In this document: piece after piece, positions 9,453 through 19,600 of the stretch
How the letters are laid out: the number at the start of each line of letters is the position of its first letter
Position numbering within the stretch: position 1 is the stretch's first letter
Source: Patescibacteria group bacterium UBA2023
GTDB lineage: Bacteria > Patescibacteriota > Gracilibacteria > BD1-5 > UBA2023
DNA: 32,673 nt
Assembly (NCBI GenBank): GCA_002335145.1
Contig: DDBV01000027.1
Span: 1 to 32,673 of the forward strand
Reading direction: 5' to 3'
Translations under genes and position numbers: made by a program
Notes under the pieces: model-generated
The model's database searches: none
Told to the model about the DNA's origin: nothing
The model's input: the letters and a program-made list of their open reading frames with translations, nothing else

Positions 9453-11252
9453 ATGTCGCAGAGCATCCGTAATATTGCCATTATCGCCCACGTCGACCAC
9501 GGGAAGACCACCCTCGTGGACGCGCTTCTCAAGCAGGGCGGAGCCTTCCGCGAGAACGAACAGGTCGACATCTGCGTTATGGATTCCAACGCTCAGGAGC
9601 GCGAGCGTGGAATTACCATCTACGCGAAGAATACCGCCGTCATGTACGGCGAGACCAAAATCAACGTCGTTGATACCCCCGGCCATGCCGACTTTGGATC
9701 AGAGGTGGAGCGTGTTCTGCGAATGGTCGACTGCGTCCTTCTTATTGTCGATGCGTACGAGGGGCCTATGCCTCAGACAAAGTTCGTCCTCCGGAAGTCT
9801 CTCGCGCTCGGGCTCCGACCCGTTGTCGTCATCAACAAGATCGACAAGCCGACCGCCCGCCCCGATGAAGTTATCAACGAAGTCTTCGATCTCTTCGTGG
9901 AGCTCGGTGCGACCGATGAACAGCTTGATTTTCCCATCATGTACGCCATCGGGCGCGATGGTGTCGCAATGACAAATGTCGATGATCCGAGAGTTGACCT
10001 CAAGCCACTCTTCGAGCTTATCCTCTCGCACGTACCGCCCGCACCGTCCGATGTGTCCAAGCCTCTTCGTATGCAGATTACGAGCCTTGCCTACGATAAT
10101 TTCCTCGGACGCATGGGAATCGGACGTGTCTATGAGGGATCTGTGAAGACGGGACAGGCTGTCACGGTGGTGGGACTCGATGGAGTCCGCCGTACCGCCA
10201 AGGTGACCAAGGTTCTCACGTCCATGGGCCTCAAGAAGGTAGAGGTACCGGAAGCCTTTGCCGGAGACATCATTACGATTGCGGGAATCGCCGACATTTT
10301 CGTTGGAGAGACCGTATGCGGAGACCCGTCTGTGGAGGCACTTCCAGCCATCACGATCGACCCGCCCACACTTCGGATGGAATTCACGGTCAATGATTCT
10401 CCCTACGCCGGAAAAGAAGGAAAGCTCGTCACAAGCCGCAATATCCGCGAGCGTCTCGAACGCGAACTTGAGATGAACGTTGGGCTCGCGGTCGACTTCG
10501 ACTGTGGAGAAAATAAATTCATGGTGTCGGGACGTGGTGAGCTCCACCTCTCGGTCCTTATCGAGGATATGCGCCGCGAGGGATATGAACTCCAGGTTGG
10601 TGCCCCCGAGGTTATCTACCAAATGGACGGGCATAAGAAGATGGAGCCGATCGAGTCGGTCACGATTATTGTCCCTGAAACAATGAGCGGTGTTGTGATG
10701 GAGCACCTTGGGAAGCGTCGTGGAATCGTAAAAAACATGATGACGGTCTCCACGACTACGACCCTCGAATTCGAGGTCCCGACCCGCGGACTCCTCGGAT
10801 TCCGCACGGTCTTCACCATCGATACCAAGGGCGAGGGAATCATGTATAGCTCGTTCTCGCACTACGATGAGTACCGCGGAGAAATTCCCAAACGCGAGGT
10901 GGGATCGATGATCAGCGGATTCACCGGTACATCTACGGCCTATGCTCTCTGGAATCTGGAGGATCGCGGACCGCTTCTTATCGAACCAGGAACGGAAGTC
11001 TACGAGGGAATGATTATCGGAGAGCACCTGAAGGGAGCGGACCTCGTGGTGAACCCCATGAAGGCGAAGCAGCTCACAAACATGCGCGCGAGCGGGACGG
11101 ACGAGGCGGTACGTCTCACCCCGATCCGCAAGATGACGCTCGAAGACGCACTCGACTATATCGCGCCTGATGAGTATGTGGAGATCACACCGCTCAATAT
11201 CCGTCTCCGGAAGAAATTCCTCAAAGAACACGAGCGAAAGAAGAACAAGTAG
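9453..11252 (+). CDS. typA: Translational GTPase TypA/BipA
   Basis: A 599-residue protein, the family's usual length. All GTPase motifs are present: G1 [10 protein letters not shown] (about 12-21), the ERERGITI switch I region, G3 DTPGHADFG, and G4 NKIDKP. The C-terminal part contains the EF-G-like domains and the typical [16 protein letters not shown] and [20 protein letters not shown] segments of BipA. It binds the ribosome and is needed for subunit assembly or stress translation in other bacteria. No UGA codons are used despite many glycines. The start at 9453 ([10 protein letters not shown]) is chosen from homology and from the promoter position. Ends in TAG and is followed by a strong terminator. 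Confidence 0.98.
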   Translation: MSQSIRNIAIIAHVDHGKTTLVDALLKQGGAFRENEQVDICVMDSNAQERERGITIYAKNTAVMYGETKINVVDTPGHADFGSEVERVLRMVDCVLLIVDAYEGPMPQTKFVLRKSLALGLRPVVVINKIDKPTARPDEVINEVFDLFVELGATDEQLDFPIMYAIGRDGVAMTNVDDPRVDLKPLFELILSHVPPAPSDVSKPLRMQITSLAYDNFLGRMGIGRVYEGSVKTGQAVTVVGLDGVRRTAKVTKVLTSMGLKKVEVPEAFAGDIITIAGIADIFVGETVCGDPSVEALPAITIDPPTLRMEFTVNDSPYAGKEGKLVTSRNIRERLERELEMNVGLAVDFDCGENKFMVSGRGELHLSVLIEDMRREGYELQVGAPEVIYQMDGHKKMEPIESVTIIVPETMSGVVMEHLGKRRGIVKNMMTVSTTTTLEFEVPTRGLLGFRTVFTIDTKGEGIMYSSFSHYDEYRGEIPKREVGSMISGFTGTSTAYALWNLEDRGPLLIEPGTEVYEGMIIGEHLKGADLVVNPMKAKQLTNMRASGTDEAVRLTPIRKMTLEDALDYIAPDEYVEITPLNIRLRKKFLKEHERKKNK

Positions 11253-11266
11253 CAGACCAAGGAGAT

Positions 11267-11297
11267 ATCCGGATCGGAAGATCCGGATTCTTTATTG
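11267..11297 (+). terminator. Terminator of typA
   Basis: Perfect 9-bp stem ATCCGGATC/GATCCGGAT with GGAA loop, followed by TCTTTATTGTT. Confidence 0.8.
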
Positions 11298-11321
11298 TTC
11301 CGCGAGGAAGGATTGACGGAT

Positions 11322-11349
11322 TTGGTTCTCTGGCAGTCCTCGGTATACT
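11322..11349 (+). promoter_or_regulatory. Promoter of the SPFH-domain gene
   Basis: -35 TTGGTT (11322-11327), 16-nt spacer, -10 TATACT (11344-11349). Start codon at 11378. A TATATTATTA stretch at 11360-11369 is an alternative -10. Confidence 0.6.
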
Positions 11350-11377
11350 CCCTTTTGGTATATTATTACTGGTATTT

Positions 11378-12580
11378 ATGAACACTGAGATGCAAAACTA
11401 CGCGAAGTTCGATTCGCGTGTCGCACAGGAAATCTCTTCTTCCTCTTCTTCTTTTGACCTGGATTCGAGCTTGCGCGGCGCATCATCGTACTATTCTGGA
11501 GGCAATGATTTCTTCGATGTCGTCTTGTCTCTTGTGGATCTCGTCCTTACCGTGGCGATTGCTGGTATCGTGCTCGTGGGCTCGTTCTTCGCGTTTTATG
11601 TTCTGATTTCGCTCGTCCGGCGTGGGACTGATTCTACTCTCTCGGAGATGCGGACGCTTGCGGACGGTACAGCCCGCCTGCTCACGGTCGCGCTTGATCG
11701 AATTTTTCTTACGGTGCGTGCCTCCTTTCGGTTTATGGGTCGCCATCGCGTTTTGTCAGTATTCGTCTTTTTGTGTCTTCTCGCGCTCTCATTTGCAGGC
11801 CATGTGGTAGACGGGTCATCGCGTCTCCTCCGGCTCGCGCGAATTCCGGAATGATACGTGGGAGTAGATCTACCGAAGCGCGAGATCGTCTCCTCACGGT
11901 TCCATCTCTATTCGCCGATCGTGTCGGATTTCTTTCTTGCGCCGACGAGCACGTTCGACTTCGAGATCGCTGAAGTAACCGCCAATACGACCGAAGACCT
12001 CGGGGTTACGCTCGACTATCGAGTCTGGTTTCATATCCGCAAAGAAAAAATGCTCGATCTCTATACGAAATTCGGAGCCAAGGATATTCAGGGCGTCTCG
12101 AGCGACATTGTCATGCCGAAGCTCCTGGAGAGTCTCAAGGGGACGGTTCGGGGGTATTCATTCAAGGATCTCTCTTCCCGGCATGAGGATATAAAGGCCG
12201 CGGTCATCACCCAGGCAAATGATGCGCTCGCATCGGTCGGCATCGAAATTCAGGAACTCAACATTCTCGATATTCGTCTCCCGCAGAGCTATGTGCAGTC
12301 GCAAGAGGAGCTCCTCAAGGCTGAGAATGATCTCAAGCTCGCCGAAGCGACCCTCGAACGTCAGCGCAAGGACTCCGAACGGGCCGTGGTGGATGCTGAG
12401 TCCGCCCGTGATGTCCGGATTATCGAAGCGGAGGGAATCGCCCGCTACAACGAGCTCGTGAACGCCCAAGGAATCTCCGAGCAGTCTCTCGAACTCAAGC
12501 GTCTGGAGAACGAGCGTGCGAAGATCGAAAAGTGGAACGGCGTTCTCCCCACAACCCTTACGGGCGGAAATCCATTCTAG
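11378..12580 (+). CDS. SPFH/band-7 domain membrane protein (prohibitin/HflK-like)
   Basis: A 400-residue protein ending in TAG that reads through one UGA at codon 159 (11852-11854). It has a Ser-rich N-terminus, a first membrane segment at about 48-78, a charged loop, and a second at about 125-145. The SPFH domain (about 165-330) includes DFEIAEVTANTTEDLGVTLD and the QELNILDIRLPQSYVQSQEE segment, followed by a coiled coil with the AEGIARYNELVNAQGISEQS region typical of prohibitin/stomatin-like proteins. Such proteins form ring assemblies that scaffold membrane proteases or lipid domains. Having two N-terminal membrane segments instead of one is unusual. No partner protease gene is nearby. The UGA lies between the second membrane segment and the SPFH domain. 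Confidence 0.88.
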
Positions 12581-12595
12581 AAATGTCTTTAACGA

Positions 12596-12625
12596 AAAAC
12601 GACCGATCGTACGATCGGTCGTTTT
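12596..12625. terminator. Bidirectional terminator between the SPFH gene and the lipoprotein gene
   Basis: Perfect 13-bp stem AAAACGACCGATC/GATCGGTCGTTTT with GTAC loop. It gives a T-tract on either strand and sits between two convergent stop codons (TAG 12578-12580 and TAA 12628-12630). Confidence 0.85.
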
Positions 12626-12627
12626 GT

Positions 12628-12927
12628 TTAGTGGCGATGCCTTTTCGGAGTCTTGTAGCAATCCATATTGAATCCGCAATCGCCGAAGTCCTTTCCGTGA
12701 CGGTGTCGCGGCGGACTATATCGGGGGCGGTAGACGGGCGGAGGGGTTTTTACCAGACAGGAATACGGTTCGATGACCGGACGACCATCCGGCAAATACC
12801 CTACGACCCGTTCGCAGACAGCCCTGCGGAGATCGGACGAGTGTCACTGTACGACGGTAACACATCCTGTCCCTCCCAGTGCCACGAGAGCCAAGAGTCC
12901 CATGCGGAGAGTATTGCCTATACCCAT
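12628..12927 (-). CDS. Small exported (probable lipo-) protein
   Basis: A 99-residue protein visible only if UGA is sense (codon 28, 12844-12846). Residues 1-21 form a short signal peptide and Cys 22 follows a GGTG stretch, a weak but plausible lipobox. The mature part is rich in Pro, Arg, Tyr and His, ends in TPKRHRH and has five further cysteines (46, 61, 86 and nearby). No family recognised. Support comes from a promoter with -10 TATAAT at 12966-12971, a TAA just before a shared terminator, and the match between the signal peptide and the start codon. An ATG at residue 9 is an alternative start. Confidence 0.65.
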
Positions 12928-12965
12928 ACGAAGCGTATTTAGAAAAATCTTCACAACCAAAAATT

Positions 12966-12993
12966 ATTATACGTCATGATTATTATTTGCAAG
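12966..12993 (-). promoter_or_regulatory. Promoter of the small lipoprotein gene
   Basis: Minus-strand -35 CTTGCA (12988-12993), 16-nt spacer and perfect -10 TATAAT (12966-12971). Leader of about 30 nt. Confidence 0.65.
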
Positions 12994-13072
12994 TCTCGTG
13001 TTGCACTTCGTGTGCAGAATTTTACTTCCGGTTTCCCCGTATTTTGCCAGTCGTCCCCCGGGAATTTTACGG

Positions 13073-13100
13073 CTTGCTTTTGACGGTTTCTTCCTATAAT
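13073..13100 (+). promoter_or_regulatory. Promoter of secD, overlapping an unused upstream ATG
   Basis: -35 CTTGCT (13073-13078), 16-nt spacer, perfect -10 TATAAT (13095-13100). The -10 overlaps the first in-frame ATG (13099), so that codon lies upstream of the transcript and the real start is probably 13126. Confidence 0.65.
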
Positions 13101-13125
13101 GGGGAAAATTTTTTCATCGGCTCGT

Positions 13126-14919
13126 ATGATTCATGCACGCCTTCGGATCGTTGCCATCGCCTTCGCTGCGATCCTGCTTTTCGGGTACGTTTTCCCGTGG
13201 ACACAGTACGGTATCTCCGTTCCATACATCTCCGATACCCCCTACAAACTCGGACTCGATCTGCAGGGGGGAGTCGAGCTCGATTATCGTGTTGATTTCG
13301 ACGAGCTCGATCGATCGGGGGCCGACTACGCAACGAACGATGTGGTAGAGGGACTCAAGTCGATCATTGAGAAACGCGTAAACTCACTCGGAACCGCCGA
13401 GCCGACCATCCAGAGTGCGAGTTACGCGGGAGAGAGTCACATCATTGTCCAGATTCCTACCGAGTCCGTGACCGCAACTGATGAGCACGATGCCGATGCT
13501 GAGCGACAGGCGTACATCGAGCGAGCCAAGGAGACGATCGGTCGTGTGGTGCAGGTGGAATTTCGCGAAAAGAAGACCGAAATCACCGATGCTGACAAGG
13601 CCGAGCGCGCACAGCTCGCTGAGCGAGCGGATGCTGATCTCCGGACCGCGGGGACCGCAGGATTCGCCGCGACTGCCAAGAAATACCGCGACCAGTACGA
13701 AAATCTCGAATTTCTCTCCGGAACGGGTACCGCCGAAGAACTGCCGAAGGAGGTTGCTTTCACAGGGATCGAGGCGGTCTCGGCTCCGTATTTCTCCGGA
13801 ATCGTCCCGACCAAGCGTGGGATCGTGATGGAGCGTGATGAGTCGGGGAACTGGCTCCCCGGAGGGGGTGACGATGGGTGGATCATGATTTCCATATCGG
13901 ACATCCAGAACCAGGACGTAGAAGTAGCGAATCAAGCCGAGAGCGGATCGACAGCTACCGGTACGCATATCGAGACGAAGCGGGTCTATGCCTACGATGC
14001 ACTCTTTGTGAGCGCGAAGCCATCGGACTGGCAACCGGCCAAAACGGCCGATGGAAAAATCCTTAACGACCGTTACCTCGCGAACGTTTCAACGAGCGCG
14101 AATCAGCTCCTCCAGCCCATGGTCGATCTCTACTTCAACGAGGAGGGAACCAAGATCTTCGCTGAGCTCTCAGCACGTCTCGTTGGCAAACAGATGGCGA
14201 TATTCGTAGGGGGAGAACTCTTGACCGCTCCGGTCATCCAGGAGCCGATCACGGGAGGAACGGCGCAAATCTCGGGGAATTTTACTGTTGAGAGTGCGAA
14301 GAAGCTCGCCAACGACATCAAGACCGGAATCGTCCCCGCTCCCATCTACCTCACAAGCGAACGAACGATCGATGCGAAGATCGGGGCTGATGCGCTGCGC
14401 GTGGTTCTCGTTGCTGGGCTCATTGGTCTCGCAGTCATCATCGTATTCCTGCTTGCGGTCTATCGCCTCTCCGGACTCATGGCCGGACTCGCACTCGTGT
14501 TCTACGCGCTGCTTCTCATGGCAATTGTCAAATTCTTCGGGGTCGTTCTCACCCTCGCATCCATCGCAGGGGTAATCCTCTCTATCGGTCTTGCGATCGA
14601 TGCGAACATTCTTATTTTTGAGCGCGTGAAGGAGGAGCTTCGTACTGGTAATACCCGATCCAAGGCTGTCGCGATTGGATTCGATCGTTCGTGGGCAACT
14701 ATCTGGGATTCGCACCTCACATCACTCTCGAGCGCGGTCATTCTCTTCATCTTCGGAATCAGTCTCATCAAGGGATTCGGGCTCATGCTCGGAATCGGTA
14801 TCGTCGTGTCGCTCTTCACGGCCATGTATGTTTCCCGCGTGTTCCTCAATGCGATCCAAGGATTCGGGATGTCCGATTCGTGCTTCGTGGGACTCGAGAA
14901 AAAAGAGAACAACAAGTAG
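13126..14919 (+). CDS. secD: Protein translocase subunit SecD
   Basis: A 597-residue protein (ATG at 13126; the ATG at 13099 is part of the -10 element). It has an N-terminal membrane helix, then the SecD D1 motif GLDLQGGVELDYRV, a large extracytoplasmic region with an inserted Ala/Glu/Asp-rich helical part (about 130-200), and then GGTAQISG. The C-terminal five-helix RND core carries the D4 motif LSIGLAIDANILIFERVKEELR. SecD with SecF uses the proton gradient to pull exported proteins out of the SecYEG channel. A terminator follows immediately, so secF is not co-transcribed here. No UGA; ends in TAG. Confidence 0.96.
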   Translation: MIHARLRIVAIAFAAILLFGYVFPWTQYGISVPYISDTPYKLGLDLQGGVELDYRVDFDELDRSGADYATNDVVEGLKSIIEKRVNSLGTAEPTIQSASYAGESHIIVQIPTESVTATDEHDADAERQAYIERAKETIGRVVQVEFREKKTEITDADKAERAQLAERADADLRTAGTAGFAATAKKYRDQYENLEFLSGTGTAEELPKEVAFTGIEAVSAPYFSGIVPTKRGIVMERDESGNWLPGGGDDGWIMISISDIQNQDVEVANQAESGSTATGTHIETKRVYAYDALFVSAKPSDWQPAKTADGKILNDRYLANVSTSANQLLQPMVDLYFNEEGTKIFAELSARLVGKQMAIFVGGELLTAPVIQEPITGGTAQISGNFTVESAKKLANDIKTGIVPAPIYLTSERTIDAKIGADALRVVLVAGLIGLAVIIVFLLAVYRLSGLMAGLALVFYALLLMAIVKFFGVVLTLASIAGVILSIGLAIDANILIFERVKEELRTGNTRSKAVAIGFDRSWATIWDSHLTSLSSAVILFIFGISLIKGFGLMLGIGIVVSLFTAMYVSRVFLNAIQGFGMSDSCFVGLEKKENNK

Positions 14920-14922
14920 TCC

Positions 14923-14944
14923 AAGGCCTTCGGGCCTTTTTCTT
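14923..14944 (+). terminator. Terminator of secD
   Basis: Stem AAGGCC/GGCCTT with a UUCG tetraloop followed by TTTCTTATT; a classic intrinsic terminator four bases after the stop. Confidence 0.9.
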
Positions 14945-14965
14945 ATTCGCGCTTTTCTCCACCCT

Positions 14966-16081
14966 ATGAGCTTTCTCGAAACGCTGGGGCGACCCCTTCG
15001 CATCACGCTCATCGGTGTCTGCTGCCTCGCATTCCTCGTGTACGGTGGGATGGCCGCGTTCGTCTCCATCGTTTTTGTGCGTTTCCAGCTTGATAATGAA
15101 CCGCTCGATACATCGGATGCAGACCGGATCGAGCAGCGGATTGCCGCCCGGCTCGATGCCGATGATTTTGGAGTCGTTGACCACGCTGTTTGGTCGCGTT
15201 TGTTTGCTCGGGTATTTTACGCGTACGGACGTGTTAACCGATATGAGCGTCATCCGATTGAGACGGACAGGGAGGCATTGGTCGGGATTCTTCGCGAAGC
15301 GTACGATGAGATCGAATCCGTCCACCGCGAAAGGATGCTCACAGTCGGATCGGTCGGGGTTCCCGGCGGCGCGATATACCAATGACACCGCCTCCATATT
15401 CTCGCGCTGCTTGCCAAGTATTCGCGTGATCCGTTGATTCACAAACAGTTGCGCGATGATTCGCGGATCCTCGCGGAAGCTCTCGAATCAGCCGCCGAAC
15501 ACACCCTGGAGAGCTACCCTGGGTGGGCTTGGTGGGTGGATAATGTCGATGCATATCTCGGACTTGCACTTGCCGATGAGGTGGTATGAAATCTCGAATA
15601 TCGAGAATTGACAGATGAATGGCTTCGCGAGATGGTATGATCCCGGGATGTTAGCGGCAATTTTTTGTCCGAGGCTTACAGTCTCTATCCGCAGCTCAAC
15701 CAATCGAGATCCCCAGCTTCAGCTTGGATTCTCGCGTATTTGCCGATGCTCGATCCATCGATGGTCGAATCATCGCTCGCACGATTCTCCGCGTCATTCG
15801 AGTCCGAGTTTCTTGGTATGCCGGTTGTACTCGAAACACCCGGGTGAGAACGGCTCATCAATAATATTTCTACCGGACCGACACTCTTCGGCGTAAGCAG
15901 TGCCGGAACGATGCTTGCCCTCGCGGCATACGGGTCTACAGGAGAACTCGAACGCGCCGAATCGGTCGAACGGACGATACGGGCCGCCTTCTTCTACGAT
16001 CGTTCCGAGGGAAGTGTTTGTTTCGGATGGTCCCTCCTGCTCGAGAGTTTATTGTATTGGTGACTGTCCTTTCGGGTATAA
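14966..16081 (+). CDS. Membrane-anchored alpha/alpha-toroid-like protein with five in-frame UGA codons
   Basis: A 371-residue protein ending in TAA that reads through UGA at 15383, 15587, 15638, 15845 and 16061 (first base of each). One N-terminal membrane helix (about 12-38) is followed by a helical domain with aromatic motifs: YPGWAWWVDNVDAYLGLAL, a SEAYSLYPQLNQS stretch, SAWILAYLPMLDPS, and a C-terminal CFGWSLLLESLLYWG. The repeating helix-pair pattern with Trp/Asp-rich turns resembles alpha/alpha-toroid folds such as the linalool dehydratase/isomerase or six-hairpin glycosidase families. This is fold-level reasoning only; I see no catalytic signature I can name. The UGA codons fall at turns after YQ, VV, MV, PG and YW, good glycine sites. 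Confidence 0.75.
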
Positions 16082-16102
16082 AAAATCCCCGTCCGGACGG
16101 GG
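16078..16102 (-). terminator. Terminator of tRNA-Ser
   Basis: GC-rich perfect palindrome CCCCGTCCGGACGGGG followed on the minus strand by ATTTTTTATA. It overlaps the stop codon of the convergent toroid gene. Confidence 0.85.
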
Positions 16103-16114
16103 TTCGTTGACCGA

Positions 16115-16204
16115 TGGCGGAGAGAGAGGGATTCGAACCCTCGATACCCTTGCGGGTATACCGCTTTTCGAGAGCGGCGCGATCGACCACTCTGCCATCT
16201 CTCC
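16115..16204 (-). tRNA. tRNA-Ser(CGA)
   Basis: A 90-nt class II tRNA. The acceptor stem is GGAGAGA/TCTCTCC with discriminator G and an encoded CCA. The D arm is GCAGAGTGGTCGATCGC. The anticodon stem CCGCT/AGCGG encloses loop CTCGAAA, giving anticodon CGA (reads UCG). The long variable arm is TACCCGCAAGGGTA, and the T arm contains GGTTCGAATCC. A promoter and terminator bracket it as a single-gene unit. Confidence 0.97.
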
Positions 16205-16217
16205 GCAGGTGGGGGAG

Positions 16218-16245
16218 AGAATATGCGAAACCCCTCCGAAGTCAA
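16218..16245 (-). promoter_or_regulatory. Promoter of tRNA-Ser
   Basis: Minus-strand -35 TTGACT (16240-16245), 16-nt spacer, -10 TATTCT (16218-16223), ending 13 nt before the mature tRNA 5' end. Confidence 0.8.
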
Positions 16246-16311
16246 GGAAAATCGGGAAAAATACCCGCGATTTCCCCGATCGATTTTCCTATGAAAACCC
16301 ATGTCGAATTT

Positions 16312-16340
16312 TTGACAGCAATAGAATTATAGTGTTTAAT
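16312..16340 (+). promoter_or_regulatory. Promoter of the structured non-coding region
   Basis: Consensus -35 TTGACA (16312-16317), 17-nt spacer, -10 TTTAAT (16335-16340). The expected transcription start is about 16347, so the ATG at 16345 would not be inside the message except as an exactly leaderless start. Confidence 0.7.
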
Positions 16341-16346
16341 ATATAT

Positions 16347-16615
16347 GTCTACTGCACGACATGGTGATCTCTCTCACCAACCGCAAAATATAAAAATCGC
16401 GATCAACTTCCGGATCATTCTCCGGGAGCGCGAAAATACCAATCATCGATCGTATCCTCCAGAAGGATCCATCGGTAGGAGCTGGAAATACTCCGTAAAA
16501 ATTCCAAAGTGTGGTAGACGATCGCTACTCGGCAAGAGAGGATACCGAGCGGTCATGGGACCTTCCTTCGCAAGCACGGCTTGACTGGTGCTCTCTGTGA
16601 ATGGAAGGTCTTTTT
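16347..16615 (+). ncRNA. Candidate structured RNA of about 270 nt, family unknown
   Basis: The region lies between a consensus promoter and a terminator-like hairpin. It contains successive stems: GGTGA/TCACC near its 5' end; TCGCG (16397-16401) and CTTCCGG (16407-16413), which pair with CCGGGAGCGCGA (16422-16433); CGAT...ATCCT (16447-16458), which pairs with AGGAT..ATCG (16464-16474); and CTCGG/CCGAG around 16528-16550. The final stem GACCTTCC/GGAAGGTC (16559-16566/16603-16610) encloses AGCAC/GTGCT and is followed by TTTTT. I checked for RNase P, tmRNA, SRP and 6S signatures and recognise none. No convincing protein is encoded on either strand. The ends are inferred from promoter and terminator. 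Confidence 0.5.
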
Positions 16616-16640
16616 CGTTGTTGATCGGAGGGGAATTCAT

Positions 16641-16676
16641 CCCCAAAAAACCCTCCATTTGGAGGGTTTTTTGGGG
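16641..16676. terminator. Strong bidirectional terminator
   Basis: Perfect 16-bp stem CCCCAAAAAACCCTCC/GGAGGGTTTTTTGGGG with ATTT loop. It ends the 1323-residue minus-strand gene (stop at 16688-16690) and acts as a second stop for transcription from 16347. Confidence 0.85.
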
Positions 16677-16687
16677 GATTGTTTGTG

Positions 16688-19600
16688 CTAGTTTGTTGGC
16701 CCGGTTTCGGTTGTTCCGATCGTTCCCGTTCCCGTTCCGCTTTCCGGTCCAGTTGTTCCTGTTCCGTTCGTGGTTGTCGGAGGTGGTGTGTCGTTGCTCG
16801 GCGTGCGGAATGTGCCACTCGCATCGATAGCTGCACCGATTCCGTACATAGATCCGACACTTCGGAGCGTATTCATGACTGTGACCGACCCCTGCGAGAA
16901 AGAGAACGCCACGCGCTGTCCACCGATACGGATGTTGCGGACACGGCAGGCATCGTTGCCGCAAGCTCCCCACTTCGTGTAGGAAACATCGAATGTCAGA
17001 AGGGAGCTATCCGCACGCTCAAGGGTGTTGCGGACCTCCTTGGCGTCCATCTTGAGTGATTTTGCAAGCTCGGTAATAAGACTCTCGGGGAAGGCGGCGA
17101 CGACAGCCTTCCGGATCTCTGTTGTCTGCTGCATGGGAATATCCACGGTCCGACCTCCTACGGTCGCGAGCGTGACGGCTCCCATCATCGGGGTCATACC
17201 CCGGAAGACAGGATTCAGACGGCTCGAGACCGGGAGAATAAATCCATCCGTGATGATCTCGCGCATCTCCCCGGTGTACGACTCCTTGCCGGCGTAATCA
17301 CGATTGAAGATTTCCTGTACCCGCTTCGATTCATTTGCGGGGATTCCGGCTTCGGCCATGCGTCGGGAGAAAGCGGCTTGGCGATCGTCCCTGTTCGATG
17401 CTGTACCGGCTGTGGAGTCGAAGACGGCGATCGGGAGCTTCAGGCGGAGGTATTCCCGCGCATCCTGTCGCTTACCCTCGGGGATACCAGTCGGGAGAGA
17501 GTCGAGTGCGGTGTCCGGACGGGCAGTGAGGTGTGCGTTGAGCTTGGTCGTTATATTCGTACCGAGACGCGATGCGACTGTTTCCACTGCCTTGGCATGT
17601 TCTTCGGCGGTAACGCCGATCTTTCCGGCATCGGCACGGGTGATCATGAATCGGTTGAAGACTTCCTCGAGAATCACGCGCTTGTGGTCGTATCCCTTCG
17701 TGGCGATAGCCTCAATATTCGTAAGAACTGGCTTAATCATTGCCCACTTTGCATCGGTCCGGACGTTCGAAACGAACCGCGTCCATGCTGCATCGAAGGA
17801 TTTGCGGTCTCCGCGAGCTCCTGCAGAGAAGAGGTTGGCGAATCGCAGATCGAAGCTATCGGCTTTGACGTTGAATCCGTCGAGTGCAGCGAGGACGCTC
17901 GAAACATTCGTGTCGCCAAGTGCTTCGCGAAGTCTTGCGTGGATGCTATTTTCAGCCGCTACGACCGAGGCCTCGGATGCAGCATCGGCTGATCCGGAGA
18001 TCTCTGTGCGCCATTTACTCGGCAAATCTGTCGGATTGTACGGATCGTAGGCGAGGGTGCCGTGTCGCGATTTCGGCTCTCCGAAGGTGAGAATCTTCGC
18101 ACGTCCACGATTGCTGTCGAAATTGACAATGGACATCGCGGATTTCTCAGCCCCAGTCACGGCGTATCCATCGGGGGTCTTGTAGATTTTGATACTCTGG
18201 TCGGAGGGCGTATCGATGGCGGTTACCTCGTTGCGATTCAGGAGAATTGCCGGGATCTTGGAGCCGTCTTCCATGACCACGGATCCGCGGTTGAAGAGAC
18301 GCATCTCGCGCGGTGCGCGAGTGAGCGCGTACTCGATCGCCTGTGTGTGAGTGTTTTCGTTGGACTCATACTGGGTTCCCGTCCGCTCGATATTCACCAT
18401 ACCCAGGAGCATCGCAACGGTTCCAATAACAGGGTTCGCGCTCAAGAGAGACGCGATCATGCCCGCTTTGAATGCGAGGGCAAGGTTGACCCCGGCGAAT
18501 CGCATACCGGCATTTTCTTCGGTCAGTTTTACTTTGTATGCCATGACGGTCGCGGAGAGCAGGCGGTCGTAGGCCTTGCCTCCCATCTGAGTATTGAGCC
18601 GCTTGAAGGTATCTATGAGAATTGCGAACTCCGACTGATCTTGTCCCGAGAGCTTCGAGAGATCTGGCTCTTTTCCGTTTTTCAGAGCTTCTACGATCGT
18701 TGTCATGACATTCGCGAATCGCTCTGTTTGAGCGAGGATCTCCGGATTTTTCTCATTGAACATCACCGTTACGCCGACCGCGGACACCAGCCCGAGCATG
18801 GCAAATGGCGTGACGCGAACTTGCCCCTCGAGCTTGTTTTTGGAGAAAAAGTCACGCGCCTCTGGGTCGCTCTTGTAGGCGTCTGCCTGGATGGAACCGA
18901 ATGGGAGGAAGTTCATGAGTCCCGCCTCACCACGGACAGATCCCGATTCGGTGAGGGCAAACTTCTTCGAGACCGCGACACCGAACATTCGGTCGGTCAC
19001 TCCGACCGTGAGCGAATCGAAGAAGAGCCCGAGGCGGCTGATGTCGAATTTCGCGGCGGCTCCGTTGGTTGCGCCGAGGATGATCCCCGCGTATTCGAGG
19101 AACACCATCTGCATGAATGATTCACGGGAGATGTTGTCCGGCAGGTGGCGGATGATCTTTTGAATGTTTGCGTTTCCGGCAGCGATCTTCTCCAGATCCG
19201 ACTTATTGGCACTGTAGAGTCGGAGGATCGCTTCTCGCGTCTGATTCTCCGCGCGAGAGAATTCCGCGATCCGGTTCGTCCGGATTGCTCCGTCCGCGAT
19301 CTGAGCGTTTCCGGCCATCTGGTAGTGTATGCGGAATCGGTCCTTCGATCCCTTCGCATCGCGCTGGTAGTCCTCTACCGACGTCCCGGCCGACAGGAGC
19401 ATCGACCGCACCTGAGATGGCTCCATGCCAATGAAACGCGCAAAGAGAAGATTTTCGGTTCCGGTTGATATTTTGTCGTCCCTGGAGGCATTCTTGTCAT
19501 CATTGAAATCGGCGAGGTCTGCGAGCATGACAGCGTATCCGGGGATGCCGGATTCCATGTCCCGGATACGGGTGGAGAGTGCGAGCTCGAATGCGCGGAT

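Noticed and set aside
9699..11231. 510-codon open frame antisense to typA
   Set aside because: It lies fully antisense to a certain gene and has no protein-like features; long antisense frames are expected at this GC and codon bias.
13099..13125. secD start at the first in-frame ATG
   Set aside because: This ATG overlaps a perfect TATAAT -10 element, so it would not be in the message.
16345..16584. 79-codon frame starting at the end of the promoter at 16312-16340
   Set aside because: Its ATG lies at the expected transcription start, its product is not protein-like, and the region is full of hairpins; I prefer a non-coding RNA.
18062..19120. 352-codon frame on the plus strand within the 1323-residue gene
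   Set aside because: Shadow frame of the large minus-strand gene; no hydrophobic core or domain pattern.
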